Source of the DNA: Kitasatospora atroaurantiaca | Lineage (GTDB): Bacteria; Actinomycetota; Actinomycetes; Streptomycetales; Streptomycetaceae | Assembly (NCBI RefSeq): GCF_007828955.1 | Contig: NZ_VIVR01000001.1 | Location: 558,001 to 622,000 of the forward strand | DNA length: 64,000 nucleotides | Direction: 5' to 3' | Shown here: one piece after another, positions 1 to 12,910 of the stretch | Layout: the number at the start of each line of letters is the position of its first letter | Position numbering within the stretch: position 1 is the first letter of the stretch | Program-made: the position numbers and the translations under genes | The notes under the pieces: model-generated | What the model was told of the DNA's origin: nothing | The model's input: only the letters and a program-made list of their open reading frames with translations | Databases searched by the model: none

Positions 1-238
1 GCGCCGGCCGAGCAGCCGCCCGGCCGGCGGGCGCGCCGAACGCCTCGGCCGCAACAGGGCGGCCGCCGCAGTTCCTCTGCCGCCGGCCGGGCTCGGCCCC
101 GGGGTCGGAGCTTGCCCCGTGGCAGGTGGTGGCGGTGCACCCGGCGGAGTGACCTGCCGGTGCTGTCGCCGCGGATCGCCCGGTACGGGCTGCGCATGTT
201 GGGTTCGTACCGATCCCGGACAACGTCAGGAACCGCAC

Positions 239-2023
239 ATGCCGCACGTCCTCACCGTGGACCACCCGCCCGGGCCGCCGCACCGACCGTCCCTGCCAGG
301 ACTGCGCGTCCTCGTCCTCGCGCTGCTCGCCGCCCTGCTGCTCGCCGTCGGCGTGACTCCCGCGCACGCCGCGCCCGGGCCGGGGGTCAGGGCGCTGCGC
401 CCCGGCGTCCCGGGGACCGCCCTCGGCTGGGGACGGGGCAACAACGGCCAGCTCGGCGACGGCACCACCATCGCCAACCGCACGACGCCCGACCGCGTCT
501 GCGGGGGTGCCCCGTGCACCGGGCCGCTCCAGGATGTGATCTCGCTCTCGAGCGGCGACCTCCACACGCTCGCGCTGCGTTCGGACGGCACCGTCCTCGC
601 GTGGGGCAACAACGCCTCCGGTCAGCTCGGCAACGGCACGTACACCGATCAGGCCACCCCGACGCCGGTCTGCGCCGCCGGTCAGAGCGCACCCTGCTCG
701 GCATTCCTCAGCGGCGTTGTCGCCGTCGCCGCCGGCTACTCGTACAGCCTGGCGCTGCTTGCCGACGGCACCGTCGCCGCCTGGGGCTCCAACGCCTTCG
801 GCCAGCTCGGCGACGGCACCACCAGCTCACGCAACACGCCGGTCACGACCTGTCGGTACAGCTGCACGTCCGCACTCTCGAACGTGGTCGCCATCACCGC
901 CGGGGGCGGCAACCTCGCCCTGCTCTCCAGCGGCTTCGTCTTCTCCTGGGGCGCCAACGAACGTGGCGAGCTCGGCAACGGCACCACCACCAACTCGACC
1001 TCTGCCGAGCCGGTCTGCGCCGACCAGGCGTGCAACGCGTCGCTGACCGGCATCACCGCCGTCTCAGCCGGCGGAGGCCACAGCATGGCGCTGCGCTCCG
1101 ACAGCAGCGTCGTCGCCTGGGGCCTCAACGCCGACGGCGAGGTCGGCGACGGCACCACCACCGACCGTTATGCGCCGGTGCGCGTCTGCGCCGTCGGCCA
1201 GAGCGCGCCCTGCACTCAGGGCTTGACCGGCATCGCCGCCCTGGGCACCGGCGCCCTCAGCGCCGCAGTGACCACCACAGGAGCCGTCCGCACCTGGGGA
1301 TACAACTTCCTCGGTCAGCTCGGCGACGGCACCACCACCAACCGGACCACGCCCGTCATCGTCTGTGCCGTCGGCGAGAGCGCGCCCTGCACCCGGGGCC
1401 TGACCGGCGTATCCGCCGTCACCTCCGGCACCGGCCACGCCGTGGCGCTGCGCTCCGACGGCGGCGTGGTCGGCTGGGGCTGGAACACCAACGGCCAGGT
1501 AGGAGACGGCACCACCACTCAGCGGAACACGCCCGTACGTGTCTGTGCCGTCGGGGAGAGCGCGCCGTGCGGCCGGTTCCTCGAAGGCGCGACCGTCATC
1601 AGCGGCGGCACCGAGTTCACCACGGCCGTCGTACGGCCGCTGGCGGACCTCGCCGTCGCCATCAGCGCCTCCCCCGAGCCGGTCGTGAACGGTGCGAACC
1701 TGACGTACACGGTCACCGTGCGGAACAGCGGTCCGACGAGTGCGGAGGGTGTCACGCTCACCGACACGGTGCCCGCGAACGGCCGGTTCGTCAGTGCCGC
1801 CGCCAGCAAGGGCAGCTGCGTCACCCCGCCCGTCGGCTCCACCGACAGCGTGAAGTGCACCATCGGCGTGCTGGCTTCCGGCACCACGGCCACCGTCACC
1901 CTGGTGGTCAGGCCGGTCAGCACCGGTGGGGGCAGCATCACCGACACCGCGAGGGCCACGGGTACCACACCCGACCCGGACACCGACAACAACACCGCGA
2001 CCATCACGACACCGCTCCGCTGA
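239..2023 (+). CDS. Secreted RCC1-repeat protein with C-terminal DUF11 domain
   Basis: This 594-residue protein starts at ATG 239, immediately before a signal peptide (basic/Pro N-terminus, a Leu/Ala-rich core, then an AHA-A type cleavage site near residue 45). A longer reading from 119 only adds a low-complexity leader. Seven RCC1-type blades follow, each marked by a W-G-x-N-x2-G-x-L/V-G-D/N-G-T signature, which suggests a seven-bladed propeller. Many blades also carry a conserved Cys pair (VCA...PC) that could form extracellular disulphides. The last ~120 residues form a DUF11-type Ig-like domain. Bacterial RCC1 proteins of this kind are exported or surface-associated with no known enzymatic activity; the ligand here is unknown. 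Confidence 0.85.
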   Translation: MPHVLTVDHPPGPPHRPSLPGLRVLVLALLAALLLAVGVTPAHAAPGPGVRALRPGVPGTALGWGRGNNGQLGDGTTIANRTTPDRVCGGAPCTGPLQDVISLSSGDLHTLALRSDGTVLAWGNNASGQLGNGTYTDQATPTPVCAAGQSAPCSAFLSGVVAVAAGYSYSLALLADGTVAAWGSNAFGQLGDGTTSSRNTPVTTCRYSCTSALSNVVAITAGGGNLALLSSGFVFSWGANERGELGNGTTTNSTSAEPVCADQACNASLTGITAVSAGGGHSMALRSDSSVVAWGLNADGEVGDGTTTDRYAPVRVCAVGQSAPCTQGLTGIAALGTGALSAAVTTTGAVRTWGYNFLGQLGDGTTTNRTTPVIVCAVGESAPCTRGLTGVSAVTSGTGHAVALRSDGGVVGWGWNTNGQVGDGTTTQRNTPVRVCAVGESAPCGRFLEGATVISGGTEFTTAVVRPLADLAVAISASPEPVVNGANLTYTVTVRNSGPTSAEGVTLTDTVPANGRFVSAAASKGSCVTPPVGSTDSVKCTIGVLASGTTATVTLVVRPVSTGGGSITDTARATGTTPDPDTDNNTATITTPLR

Positions 2024-2032
2024 CGCGTCGTC

Positions 2033-2072
2033 GGCCGCGCGGCGGGGCGACACCCGCCCCTGCCGCGCGGCC
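2033..2072 (+). terminator. Strong GC hairpin after the RCC1 gene
   Basis: A near-perfect inverted repeat (GGCCGCGCGGC arms plus an inner GGGCG/CGCCC stem) begins ten bases after the stop codon. There is no U-tract, as is usual for high-GC actinomycete terminators. Confidence 0.7.
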
Positions 2073-2144
2073 GGCCCGCTCGGGCCCGCTCCACCCGGTG
2101 GGGTCCGGTGGCCCGGTACCCACCTCACCGGCAGCTTCCCCGAC

Positions 2145-2176
2145 GAGCGCCCCCCGTCCGGCGGACGGGGGCGCTC
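2145..2176 (-). terminator. Hairpin terminator for the PKS/NRPS operon
   Basis: Arms of 14-15 bp (GAGCGCCCCC...GGGGGCGCTC) around a GGC loop lie 15 bp beyond the stop of the leftward PKS gene. With the hairpin at 2033-2072 it separates two convergent units. Confidence 0.75.
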
Positions 2177-2190
2177 GCGGGCGTCGACGG

Positions 2191-5017
<2,827 letters not shown>

Positions 5018-5025
<8 letters not shown>

Positions 5026-8000
5026 CGGTCTTCGCCTCCTCGGCGGCGGCCGGTCCGGGAACGTCGAGCGCGTCCAGGTGGGCGGCGAGACGGCGTACGG
5101 TGGTGTGCTCGAACAGGTCGATGATCTCCAACTCCTTGATGTCCGACCGCTCCTGGAGCCGCTGGTAGACCTCGATCACGTGCGCGGACGACCCGCCCAG
5201 GTCGAAGAGGTTGTCGTCCGGGCCGATGGCCGCGCCCGGCAGCGCTTGCTGCCACGCCGCGCGCACCAGTTCGTGGTTGCCCTGCCGGAGCGGGGCTGCG
5301 GGCCGGGGTGATTCTGCGGCCGGCCAGGGCAGGGCCCGGTCGTCCACCTTGCCGTTGACGGTGAGCGGCAGCGCGTCCAGCCGTACCAGCCTGCCCGGGA
5401 CCATGTACGCGGGCACCAGGTCGCGCAGCGCGGCCCGGACCCGCGCGTCGGAGCCGATCGAGCGGCCGACCAGGAAGCCGACCAGCTCCGGCTCGCCCTG
5501 CGCGGACCGGGACAGCCGCACGGCGCACTCGCGGACCCCGTCCACGGCCATCAGCGCGGACTCGATCTCGCCGAGCTCGATCCGGAAGCCGCGCAGCTGC
5601 ACCTGCCGGTCGATCCGGCCGAGGTACACCAGGGTGCCGTCCGGACGGACCACCCCCAGGTCGCCCGAGCGGTACAGCCGCTCCCCCGGACGCGGGCCGG
5701 GCAGGAAGCGCTGCTCGGTGAGTTCGGGCCGGCCCAGGTAGCCGAGCGCGACCCCGGCCCCGCCGACCAGCAGCTCGCCGGGCACGCCGACCGGGCACGG
5801 GTGCAGGTCCCGGTCGACCACGGTGACCGTCAGGTCTGCCAGCGGCCTGCCGATCACCGACTCCCGGGTGCACAGGGCGTCCTGCGGCCGGATCGGGTGG
5901 TACGTGGTGTGCACGGTGGTCTCGGTGATGCCGTACATGTTGACCAGCTGCGCGCGCTCGCCCATCAGCTCGTACCAGGGCCGCAGCGCCGCGAACGACA
6001 GCGCCTCGCCGGCGAAGACCACGTGGCGCACGGCGAGCGCGTCGGCCTGCTGCGGCGTCAGCACCTTGAGCAACTGCCGGAACGCGGAGGGGGTCTGGTT
6101 GAGCACGGTGACGCCGGTCTCGGCCAGCAGGGCCAGGAAGCGGTCCGGGGACTTGGCGGTCAGCTCCGGCACGACGACCAGCCGTCCGCCGTGCAGCAGT
6201 GCACCGAACAGCTCCCACACCGACACGTCGAAGGCGTACGAGTGGAACAGGCACCAGGTGTCGGCCGGTCCGAAGCCGAAGTGCCGTTCGGCGGAGCGGA
6301 ACAGCCGCATCACGTTGGCGTGGGTCACCTGGACGCCCTTGGGCCGGCCGGTGGAGCCGGAGGTGAAGATGATGTACGCGGGCTCGGCGCGGCGGTCGCC
6401 ACCCGCCGGGTCGTGCTCGGCGCCCTCGGCCAGCAGGGCCGTGCTGTCCAGCAGGTGCATCCCGGTGTCCGGCCACCGGTTCTCGTCGGCGATCAGCGGC
6501 AGCCCGCCCTCGAAGTCGGCGACGATGTGGGCGATCCGGGCGGCGGGCGAGGCGGGGTCGAGCGGCACGTAGGTCTTTCCGGCCTTGAGCACCCCGAGCA
6601 GGACGGCGACCAGGTCGAGGCCGCGCCGCATAGCGACCGCGACGCAGTCGCCGGGGACCAGGTCGGCGATTCGGTGGGCCACCCGGTTGGCCCGGGCGTT
6701 GAGCTCGGCGTAGGTCAGACGGTCGTCGCCGTCCTGGACGGCGGTGCGGCCGGGATGCTCGGCGACGGTCCGCTCGAACCAGGCCGTGAGCGAGAGCGGG
6801 AGCTCGAAGTCCTCCGGCTCACCGATCAGCCGCCGGATGCGCTGCTCCTGGTCGGGAGCCATCGCGGGGAGGGAACGCAGTTCGGTCTCCGGGTCCTCGG
6901 CGACCAGCGTGAGCAGGTGCCGCAGCATGCCCTCCGGGTCGGCGTCGCGCAGGCCGTCGACGTACTCGAGGTTGACCGCGAACCGGCCCCCGAAATCCTC
7001 CACGGTCATACCGAACGGGTACCTGACCTGCCGCCTGGGCACCAGCAGCGGCTCCACCTCGCTGCCGGGGAGCCGGAGTTCGATCGGCTGGCGGTAGTAG
7101 GTGAAGGCGTTGTCGAGAGTCAGCAGGGTGCTCTGCATTCCCTCGGCCACCGTGCGCAGGTTGGCGGCCAGGTCGAAGCTCTGGTGCCGCAGCATGCCGA
7201 CCGAGTCGTCCTGCACCGTGCGGACCAGGTCGGCGAAGGTCCGGTGGGCGGTGAGGTCCACCGCCAGCGGGAGGGTGTTGACGAAGTAGCCGAACGCCTG
7301 GCGCTGGCGCAGACCGCGCCGGTTGCCGAGCGGCACGCCCGCGACCAGCTCGCGGTTCCCGGTGAGCCGGGAGAGCATCACCAGGTGCACGGCGAGGAAG
7401 AAGGCGAACGGGCTGGCGCCCTGTTCGGCGAGCCGTGCGCGGATCCGCGCGGACAGCTCGTCATCGAGCTCCAGCCGCCGCTGCGTCCCCGCCAGCGCAC
7501 CGCCGGACCGCGGCTGTCCGAGCCCGTCGTTGGTCAGCGAGGAGAGCGAGCCGAGCTGCCGGGCGAAGAACTCCAGCGCGGCCGGCGCGGTCACCGGCTC
7601 GTCGACCAGATCGGCCGGGTGGAGGGCGGCCGTGCCGGGCAGGTCGGCGGACGGGTCTTCGTAGAGCCGCTCCACCACGTCGACGAAGTTGTAGAACGTG
7701 TAGGCGTCGGCGACCAGGTGCGAGAAGAGCAGCGACACGTACACGCCGTCGGCGGCCCGATGGATGGCGAAGTCCACCTGCGACCGGGCCTCCGGGGCGA
7801 TCGGCGTGTCGGCCAGCGCGGTCAGCCGCTCGACGACCGGGACCCGGCCCGGCCCGGGCAGCTCGATCACGGGCACCGTGAACTCCGCCACCCGGGAGGC
7901 GTCCTGGACGCTGACCGCCGCACCGGCCCGGTCGTGGAAGCTGACGCCGAACGCGCCGATCCCGCGGCCCAGCCGTTCGAGCACCGAGCGCAGCCGCTCG

Positions 8001-8128
8001 ACATCGACGTCGCCGTCCAGCCGGTGGCAGACCGGCAGGTTGAAGGAGGCGTCGCCCGGGAACAGGCGGTGGTGGGTGATCAGCCGGAGCTGTGACGGCG
8101 TGGCCGAGCGGATGGTCTCCGCTGTCAT
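5018..8128 (-). CDS. Nonribosomal peptide synthetase module C-A-PCP
   Basis: This 1036-residue single module has three domains. The condensation domain (~1-440) keeps the catalytic His and Asp of the HHxxxDG motif as SHLVADA (~135). The adenylation domain (~460-930) has an A3 core TSGSTGRPKG (~588), A5 NMYGITETT and A10 NGKVD. The carrier domain has LGGSS (Ser ~980). Aligning by eye to the GrsA pocket gives D-V-W-N-V-A-M-V-H-K, closest to Thr/Ser-type codes; this substrate guess is tentative. There is no loading module, so the C domain must accept an acyl or aminoacyl group supplied in trans, or act as a starter C domain. It feeds the KS of the overlapping downstream PKS. The ATG at 8128 is the natural start before the C domain. 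Confidence 0.9.
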
Positions 8129-8629
8129 GAGTCCCCCATGGATGGTGACGAGATCGGGTTACGGCACGCCGGTCTCGTCCGGGTGCTGACCGCAGTTCAG
8201 CCGGGAGCGCTGGGGGATGACTGGAGCGCGCACTCGGCCCCGGTGGACACTCGGTTGGGGACGCACGGCCCCGTACGTAAGGGCGCCGCACGCGACGTCG
8301 CAGGACGCCACGTCACCACCGACCGCGCACCGAGGTTCTGAGAAGCCTTCATCGCCACCCGGCCCTGCTCGCCCTGGCGTGTGGCGAACAGGTCGCGGGT
8401 GCACCGGCTCCCGCTGTGCGGCCGCGACCTCCGGTGGGAGAGTCCTGACTGCATCGTCTCGAGGCGCCAACTACCGTCCCTGCCTGGTCCTACCTCTTCG
8501 GCGCCCGCCCCGTGCCGCCCGTCGACCCCGATCCGGACCGACCGGCGCCACCCGAGGACTGGACGTACTGGAGCCGGTACGTCTGGTAGCCCGCTGATCG
8601 GCTCCACCTGCTCTTCCGGCGGCCGGCGG
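8129..8629. other. Intergenic region upstream of the NRPS
   Basis: About 500 bp with no supported gene on either strand. It presumably contains the promoter of the leftward NRPS-PKS operon; no clear operator was seen. Confidence 0.4.
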
Positions 8630-9000
8630 CCGTAGTGCACCACGGCGGCCCGGGTCGTGGTCGAAACGCCGGCGTCCCCGGGCTCGGACGCGCGGGGACA
8701 TCGCCGGTTCGGCCGGGGCCGCCGGGGCGACCTCGGGGAAGCCGAAACCGAACACCTCCCGCAGCACGAAGACCGCGCGCTCGAGCGGACTGAGCCGCTC
8801 CATCAGCAGCAGTGCCGCCATCGACACCGAGTCGGCCAACTCCGCCGAGCGTTCCGGGTCCTGGTCAGGGTCGGTCAGCAGCGGCTCGGGGAACCACGCC
8901 CCGACGTACGCCTCCTCCCGCCGGACCCGGGCCGACCCGAGCACGTCGATCGAGATCCGGGTCACGACGGACGAGAGGAACGCCTTGACCGACGCCGGTG
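8630..9000 (-). pseudogene. Remnant of an ECF41/SigJ-type sigma factor
   Basis: The translation shows the middle of an ECF41-type sigma factor: SVVTRISIDVL, then REEAYVGAW-PEPL, then ERLSPLERAVFVLREVFG. Region sigma-2 is missing at the 5' end, where the fragment abuts the stop codon of the M24 peptidase gene. The sigma-4 helix-turn-helix is scrambled after FPEVA, and the C-terminal SnoaL-like domain of the family is absent. ECF41 factors are extracytoplasmic-function regulators. This copy cannot be functional. Confidence 0.75.
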
Positions 9001-9024
9001 GCGTCGCCGCGCTGGAGCCACTGG

Positions 9025-10155
9025 TCAGCCGGCGATGACGGCGAGTTCCCGGCTGGTCCGGTTGAGCCGTTCGCCTCCGTCCGCAGTGCACACCACGATG
9101 TCCTCGATCCTGGCGCCGTGGCGTCCGGCCAGGTAGATGCCCGGTTCGACCGAGAACGTCATCCCCTCTTCCAGAGGCCGTGCCGAACCCGCCACGATGT
9201 AAGGCTCCTCATGGGTCTCGAGGCCGATTCCGTGACCGGTACGGTGGACGAACTGCGGGCCGTAGCCGGCGTCCGAAATGACGTCCCGCCCGACGGCGTC
9301 CAGTTCCTCGGCAGTGATGCCCGGCCGCACGGCGGCGGTCTGAGCCCGCTGGGCGCGCAACAGCACCTCATACAGGCGACGGTATTCCGCCGGCGGCTCG
9401 CCGAGCGTGTAGCAGCGAGTGGAGTCGGAACAGTACCCGGCCGCAGTGGTTCCACCGATGTCCACGACCACCGAGTCCCCCGCACGGAGCACCCGGTCCG
9501 ACAGCTCGTGGTGGGGGCTGGCGCTGTTGGGCCCTGACCCGACGATCACGAAGTCGACCTGGACGTGCCCCTCGGTGATGATGGCATCCGCGATGTCCCG
9601 TCCGATCTCCCGCTCCGAGCGTCCCACCCGCAGCCATTCGGCCATGCGTGCGTGCACGCGGTCGATGGCCGCTGCGGCCTGCCGAAGCGCCTGCACCTCC
9701 TTCGGCGTCTTACGCATACGCAGCTCACCCAGGACGGGCCCGGCGAGGACTTGCCTGCCGCCGGGCAGGGCTGCCTGGAACGCCATCGCCTTCTCGGCCC
9801 ACATCCGATTGTCGATGCCGACCGTCCCGCGCGCGGGCAGCCGCGCGACAGCGATCGCGTACGGGTCCTGCGTCTCCTGCCAGCTGATGATCTCCAGATC
9901 GAGGCCCGCGGCAGGCGAAGCGTGTGCGGCCGGCTCCTCCAGGGCCGGCACGAGCAGGAACGGATCGCCCTCGACGGGCAGCACCAGGCAGGTGAGCCGC
10001 TCGAGCGGTGCGGCGTGATAGCCCGTCAGATACCGCAGATCCGCACCTGGCGAAATCAGGAGGGCGTCGACCCCGGCACGGGCGGCACTTTCACGCGCCT
10101 GCCGCAGGCGGCCCGAGGTGACCGTGAGCTGGAGCGGGCTGGCCGGGTCGGGCAT
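9025..10155 (-). CDS. M24-family metallopeptidase (Xaa-Pro aminopeptidase type)
   Basis: A 376-residue cytosolic enzyme. The N-terminal creatinase-like domain (~1-140) precedes the pita-bread M24 fold. The five metal ligands can be placed: Asp in VVDIGG, Asp in YCSDSTRC, His in HRTGHGIGLETHEEP, Glu in FSVEPGIYL and Glu in ARIEDIVV. This is a complete set for a two-metal aminopeptidase that removes residues ahead of proline. The ATG at 10155 was chosen because a GAAGGAG ribosome site lies 7-8 bp before it; the reading frame extends further upstream without similarity. It lies upstream of the NRPS and may be unrelated to it. Confidence 0.88.
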   Translation of the reverse strand: MPDPASPLQLTVTSGRLRQARESAARAGVDALLISPGADLRYLTGYHAAPLERLTCLVLPVEGDPFLLVPALEEPAAHASPAAGLDLEIISWQETQDPYAIAVARLPARGTVGIDNRMWAEKAMAFQAALPGGRQVLAGPVLGELRMRKTPKEVQALRQAAAAIDRVHARMAEWLRVGRSEREIGRDIADAIITEGHVQVDFVIVGSGPNSASPHHELSDRVLRAGDSVVVDIGGTTAAGYCSDSTRCYTLGEPPAEYRRLYEVLLRAQRAQTAAVRPGITAEELDAVGRDVISDAGYGPQFVHRTGHGIGLETHEEPYIVAGSARPLEEGMTFSVEPGIYLAGRHGARIEDIVVCTADGGERLNRTSRELAVIAG

Positions 10156-10649
10156 GCGAGATCTCCTTCGGGCCTGGCAGGCAGGGACGGGTCGGCCCGC
10201 CCATCCACGGGCTGGACTGTGCAATGCCACCGAGCACGCCATCATGGCCGGGGTCCCCACAACCCCTCCCTCAGAGCCCAGGCTGCCGGCAGTCCCGAAC
10301 GTCAAGGATCGGTCGACACCAACCGCACCGGCAATCGTGCGGTTACTGCGGCTCCCCGCGGATCAGCGACACGCCGCCACTTTACATACCGAACGTTTGT
10401 TATGCACCTGATTCCGCGCCTTCTAGGGCCGGCCGGACACGCCCTCTCCCACCGGACGGGGCCGCCGCCCGACGCGCCCGGGCACGAGCCGTGAGGCTCG
10501 GCTGCGGGCCGCGCACCGCCGGGCCCTCGTACCGGCGGCAGCGGCCTTGCGCCGTCCGGGTGGCAGATCGCGGGGAAAGCGCCCGCGCGGGGCGCGGCGG
10601 GAACGCATCGCACCGAGCGTCCGCAGGAACAGCGAGAAGGGACCGGTTC
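10156..10649. other. Divergent intergenic region
   Basis: About 490 bp between divergent genes, with no supported coding sequence. A short AT-richer stretch near 10380-10400 could be promoter DNA. Confidence 0.4.
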
Positions 10650-11198
10650 ATGACCGCCCGCACAGGGCAGCGCGGCTCCCCGCCCACAGGCCTGGCACGT
10701 CGCTGGAGCCAGGCGGCCGACACCCACCTGACACCGACCAAGCGGTCCCTCCTGGTGACCTGGACCGCCTTCGGTACGACCTTCGGCACCGTCCGGCTGA
10801 TCACCCACGGCATCCGAGGCGGCTGGCTGCCCTGGGGCAACGTGTCGGCGGGCGGGCGGCATCTGCACCACTACAACATCGGCATCGCGGCCCTGGCCGG
10901 CGTCGGCCTGGTCGCCGTACGCGGCGACGACCGGGCGGTCCGGCATCCGCTGGTCGCCGCGGGCTACGGAGCCGGCACGGCGCTGATCGCGGACGAGTTC
11001 GCGCTGCTGCTGGACCTGCAGGACGTGTACTGGACCGAGGAGGGCCGGATCAGTGTGGACGTGGCCCTCGGGATCATGGCCGCGCTCGGCACGTACCTCA
11101 CCGCGGCGCCTTTCTGGCACGAGATCGTCCGGATCACCCACGAGCACGCGAGGCGCCGCGGCGCCGCCCTCCTGGTGCGCTCGGCGCCGTACGACTGA
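10650..11198 (+). CDS. Small integral membrane protein, about four TM segments
   Basis: A 182-residue protein starting at ATG 10650 behind AGAAGGGA. About four hydrophobic segments can be read (near residues 33-55, 75-95, 105-125, 138-158). Between the first two is a His-rich loop GGRHLHHYNIG, and the third contains DEFALLLDLQDVYW. Proteins like this are common in Streptomyces as uncharacterised membrane proteins. No catalytic motif was recognised and it stands alone with no operon partner. Confidence 0.75.
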   Translation: MTARTGQRGSPPTGLARRWSQAADTHLTPTKRSLLVTWTAFGTTFGTVRLITHGIRGGWLPWGNVSAGGRHLHHYNIGIAALAGVGLVAVRGDDRAVRHPLVAAGYGAGTALIADEFALLLDLQDVYWTEEGRISVDVALGIMAALGTYLTAAPFWHEIVRITHEHARRRGAALLVRSAPYD

Positions 11199-11406
11199 TG
11201 CCTAGGCCGAAGGGCCCGACGGTCTGTCATACCCACGTGCCAGGATCGCCGTCGTCATGATGAGTGCGGCGCTGCACGAGGTCCTGACCCCCAACTTCCG
11301 CCCGACGGCGTTCGGCCTGGCCCAAGAGGTCACGCGCACGAACACAGAACTGTGCTGCCGTCGACCCGACGCCCCAAAATCCTGGGCCGCGTGTCCGGCC
11401 GGGAAG

Positions 11407-11964
11407 TCACAGTGCCGCAGGCTCATCGTGCCCGGGGCAGCTCCACGGGTACGGCAGGTCGTTCGGGCAATGCGTGCAGTCCTCGGCGTTCCGGCTCGGA
11501 TTGGCCTCGGCATCCCGGCGGTCCAGAGCCTCTGCGGTGGCGGGGTACTTGGCGCGGAGCCGGTCCCGGAGAGACTGGGCCGGCTTGCCGGCCACCAATG
11601 CCGCGTCGGGTTCCACCCCCGGGCCGGCGACCACGACACCGGGTGCACGCAGCTGCGTCACCTCCGCTTCCAGCTCAGCGACGCGGGCCTCAAGTCGCTG
11701 CACGTCCCGGGCCGCGTCCTTGTAACCCTCCTTGTGGCGCTTGGCGACGTGTGTGAGGGTGTCCACCCGGTCCGCGAAGGCGTCGCGTTCGGCGGCGATC
11801 GGCTGTACGACCTGGCCGGCGATGACCGCCGCAATCCAGTCGACCCATTCGTTGATGCGCTCGGTGCCCGGCGCGCCGATCAGTTCGGCGTCCTGCAGGC
11901 CGTTGAGCATGGCTGGGCGGATGGCGTCGGCGATGCGCTGCTGCGGGCCGGGCTGCTCGGTCAC
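11407..11964 (-). CDS. Coiled-coil protein of unknown function, mobile-element-like
   Basis: A 185-residue protein using GTG 11964, whose first bases overlap the stop of the upstream fragment (GTGA). Residues ~80-115 form a heptad-like coiled coil (RLEARVAELEAEVTQL). The C-terminus carries a small Cys/His cluster (CTHCPNDLPYPWSCPGH) that could bind zinc. Proteins with this layout occur in actinomycete prophages and integrative elements, usually behind the short gene whose tail is still visible here. Function unknown. Confidence 0.65.
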   Translation of the reverse strand: MTEQPGPQQRIADAIRPAMLNGLQDAELIGAPGTERINEWVDWIAAVIAGQVVQPIAAERDAFADRVDTLTHVAKRHKEGYKDAARDVQRLEARVAELEAEVTQLRAPGVVVAGPGVEPDAALVAGKPAQSLRDRLRAKYPATAEALDRRDAEANPSRNAEDCTHCPNDLPYPWSCPGHDEPAAL

Positions 11965-12105
11965 AGCTGCTCCTCGATGACGATTCGGATGGCTTCGACG
12001 ACCGCTCTGGTGCGGATGGTGTTGAGGAAGCGATCTTCCCATGCTCTGGCTCTCTGTCCGATGCGGGCGAGCTTGCCGGCTGTGCAGTCGACGCTCTTCC
12101 TCACC
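11961..12105 (-). pseudogene. 3' fragment of the gene upstream of the coiled-coil protein
   Basis: About 47 residues of plausible sequence, including RARAWEDRFLNTIRTRAVVEAI and ending EEQL, run into the GTGA overlap with the next gene. The 5' part is missing: upstream of ~12105 the DNA instead belongs to a LacI-family fragment on the other strand. The join marks a deletion or recombination end point. Confidence 0.55.
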
Positions 12106-12107
12106 GG

Positions 12108-12414
12108 ACGACGAGGAAGCCGCCGCAATGCGGGCCGCGGGCATCGACGTGACAGTCGTGCGGTGGTGGGCTGCGACGACATTCCGGCCGCGGCACTGGC
12201 CGTACCGCCGCTGACGACGGTCGCCACCGACTCCGCGGCGGACGCCGAACGCATCGCCCGTACCGTCGTACAGGCCCTCACCGGCGAACCCGGGCCACCG
12301 GTGCCGACCTCCAACACCTTCAGCCTCGTCGTACGGCAGTCCTCGACCGCGGGGCCGGCTCCGACCCCCGATCCTTTCACTTCGGCGGGCCAGGTGGCCG
12401 GTCGCACCCCTTGA
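12108..12414 (+). pseudogene. C-terminal fragment of a LacI-family regulator
   Basis: Two frames together give the effector-domain end of a LacI/GalR repressor. First comes DDEEAAAMRAAGIDV, then after a frameshift near 12160 VVGCDDIPAAALAVPPLTTV, ending in the usual strand TFSLVVRQSS. The DNA-binding domain and most of the sugar-binding domain are missing. Confidence 0.75.
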
Positions 12415-12910
12415 CCCTCCTTACGCGACATCGGCCTGGAACGGGACGAGTGGGCCTGCTGCTGGACACACCTTTCGACCGGGGTGCCGCCTCTGGTCGG
12501 TCGTGGACCCGAGCGGCTTCGGTTCGGCTCGGTCAAAATACCGGGCCGAGTAACAACCCGACGTAGTTCTCGGCGAGTTCGGCACTGTTGATCCGCATCG
12601 ACTCCGCGTGTGGTGACCGCGATCGAACTGCCGGCGACGGTCCCCGGGCTTGTCGGACACCCTGTCATCGCCCCCTGCCGGCGGCGCTTCGCTGCGAACG
12701 TCCTCTTCCCTCGGCCCGTCGAACAGGTTGTCATCGTATGGTGCTCGCGGCTCCGAGTGCCCGGGCCGCCGACGGGAAGCGACGACCTCGCGGGAACGGC
12801 CTCGCCGGTGGAACCGTCCGGCGTCACGCCGAGTCCCTGCCCTTCTGTTCGGACGATGCCGACCGCCGTCTAGGCTCGGGGTACATCGACCGGGGAGGGA
12901 GCGAACGCGA
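12415..12910. other. Intergenic region before the isoprenoid synthase gene
   Basis: About 500 bp with no supported gene. It probably contains the promoter of the gene at 12911; no recognisable operator was found. Confidence 0.4.
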
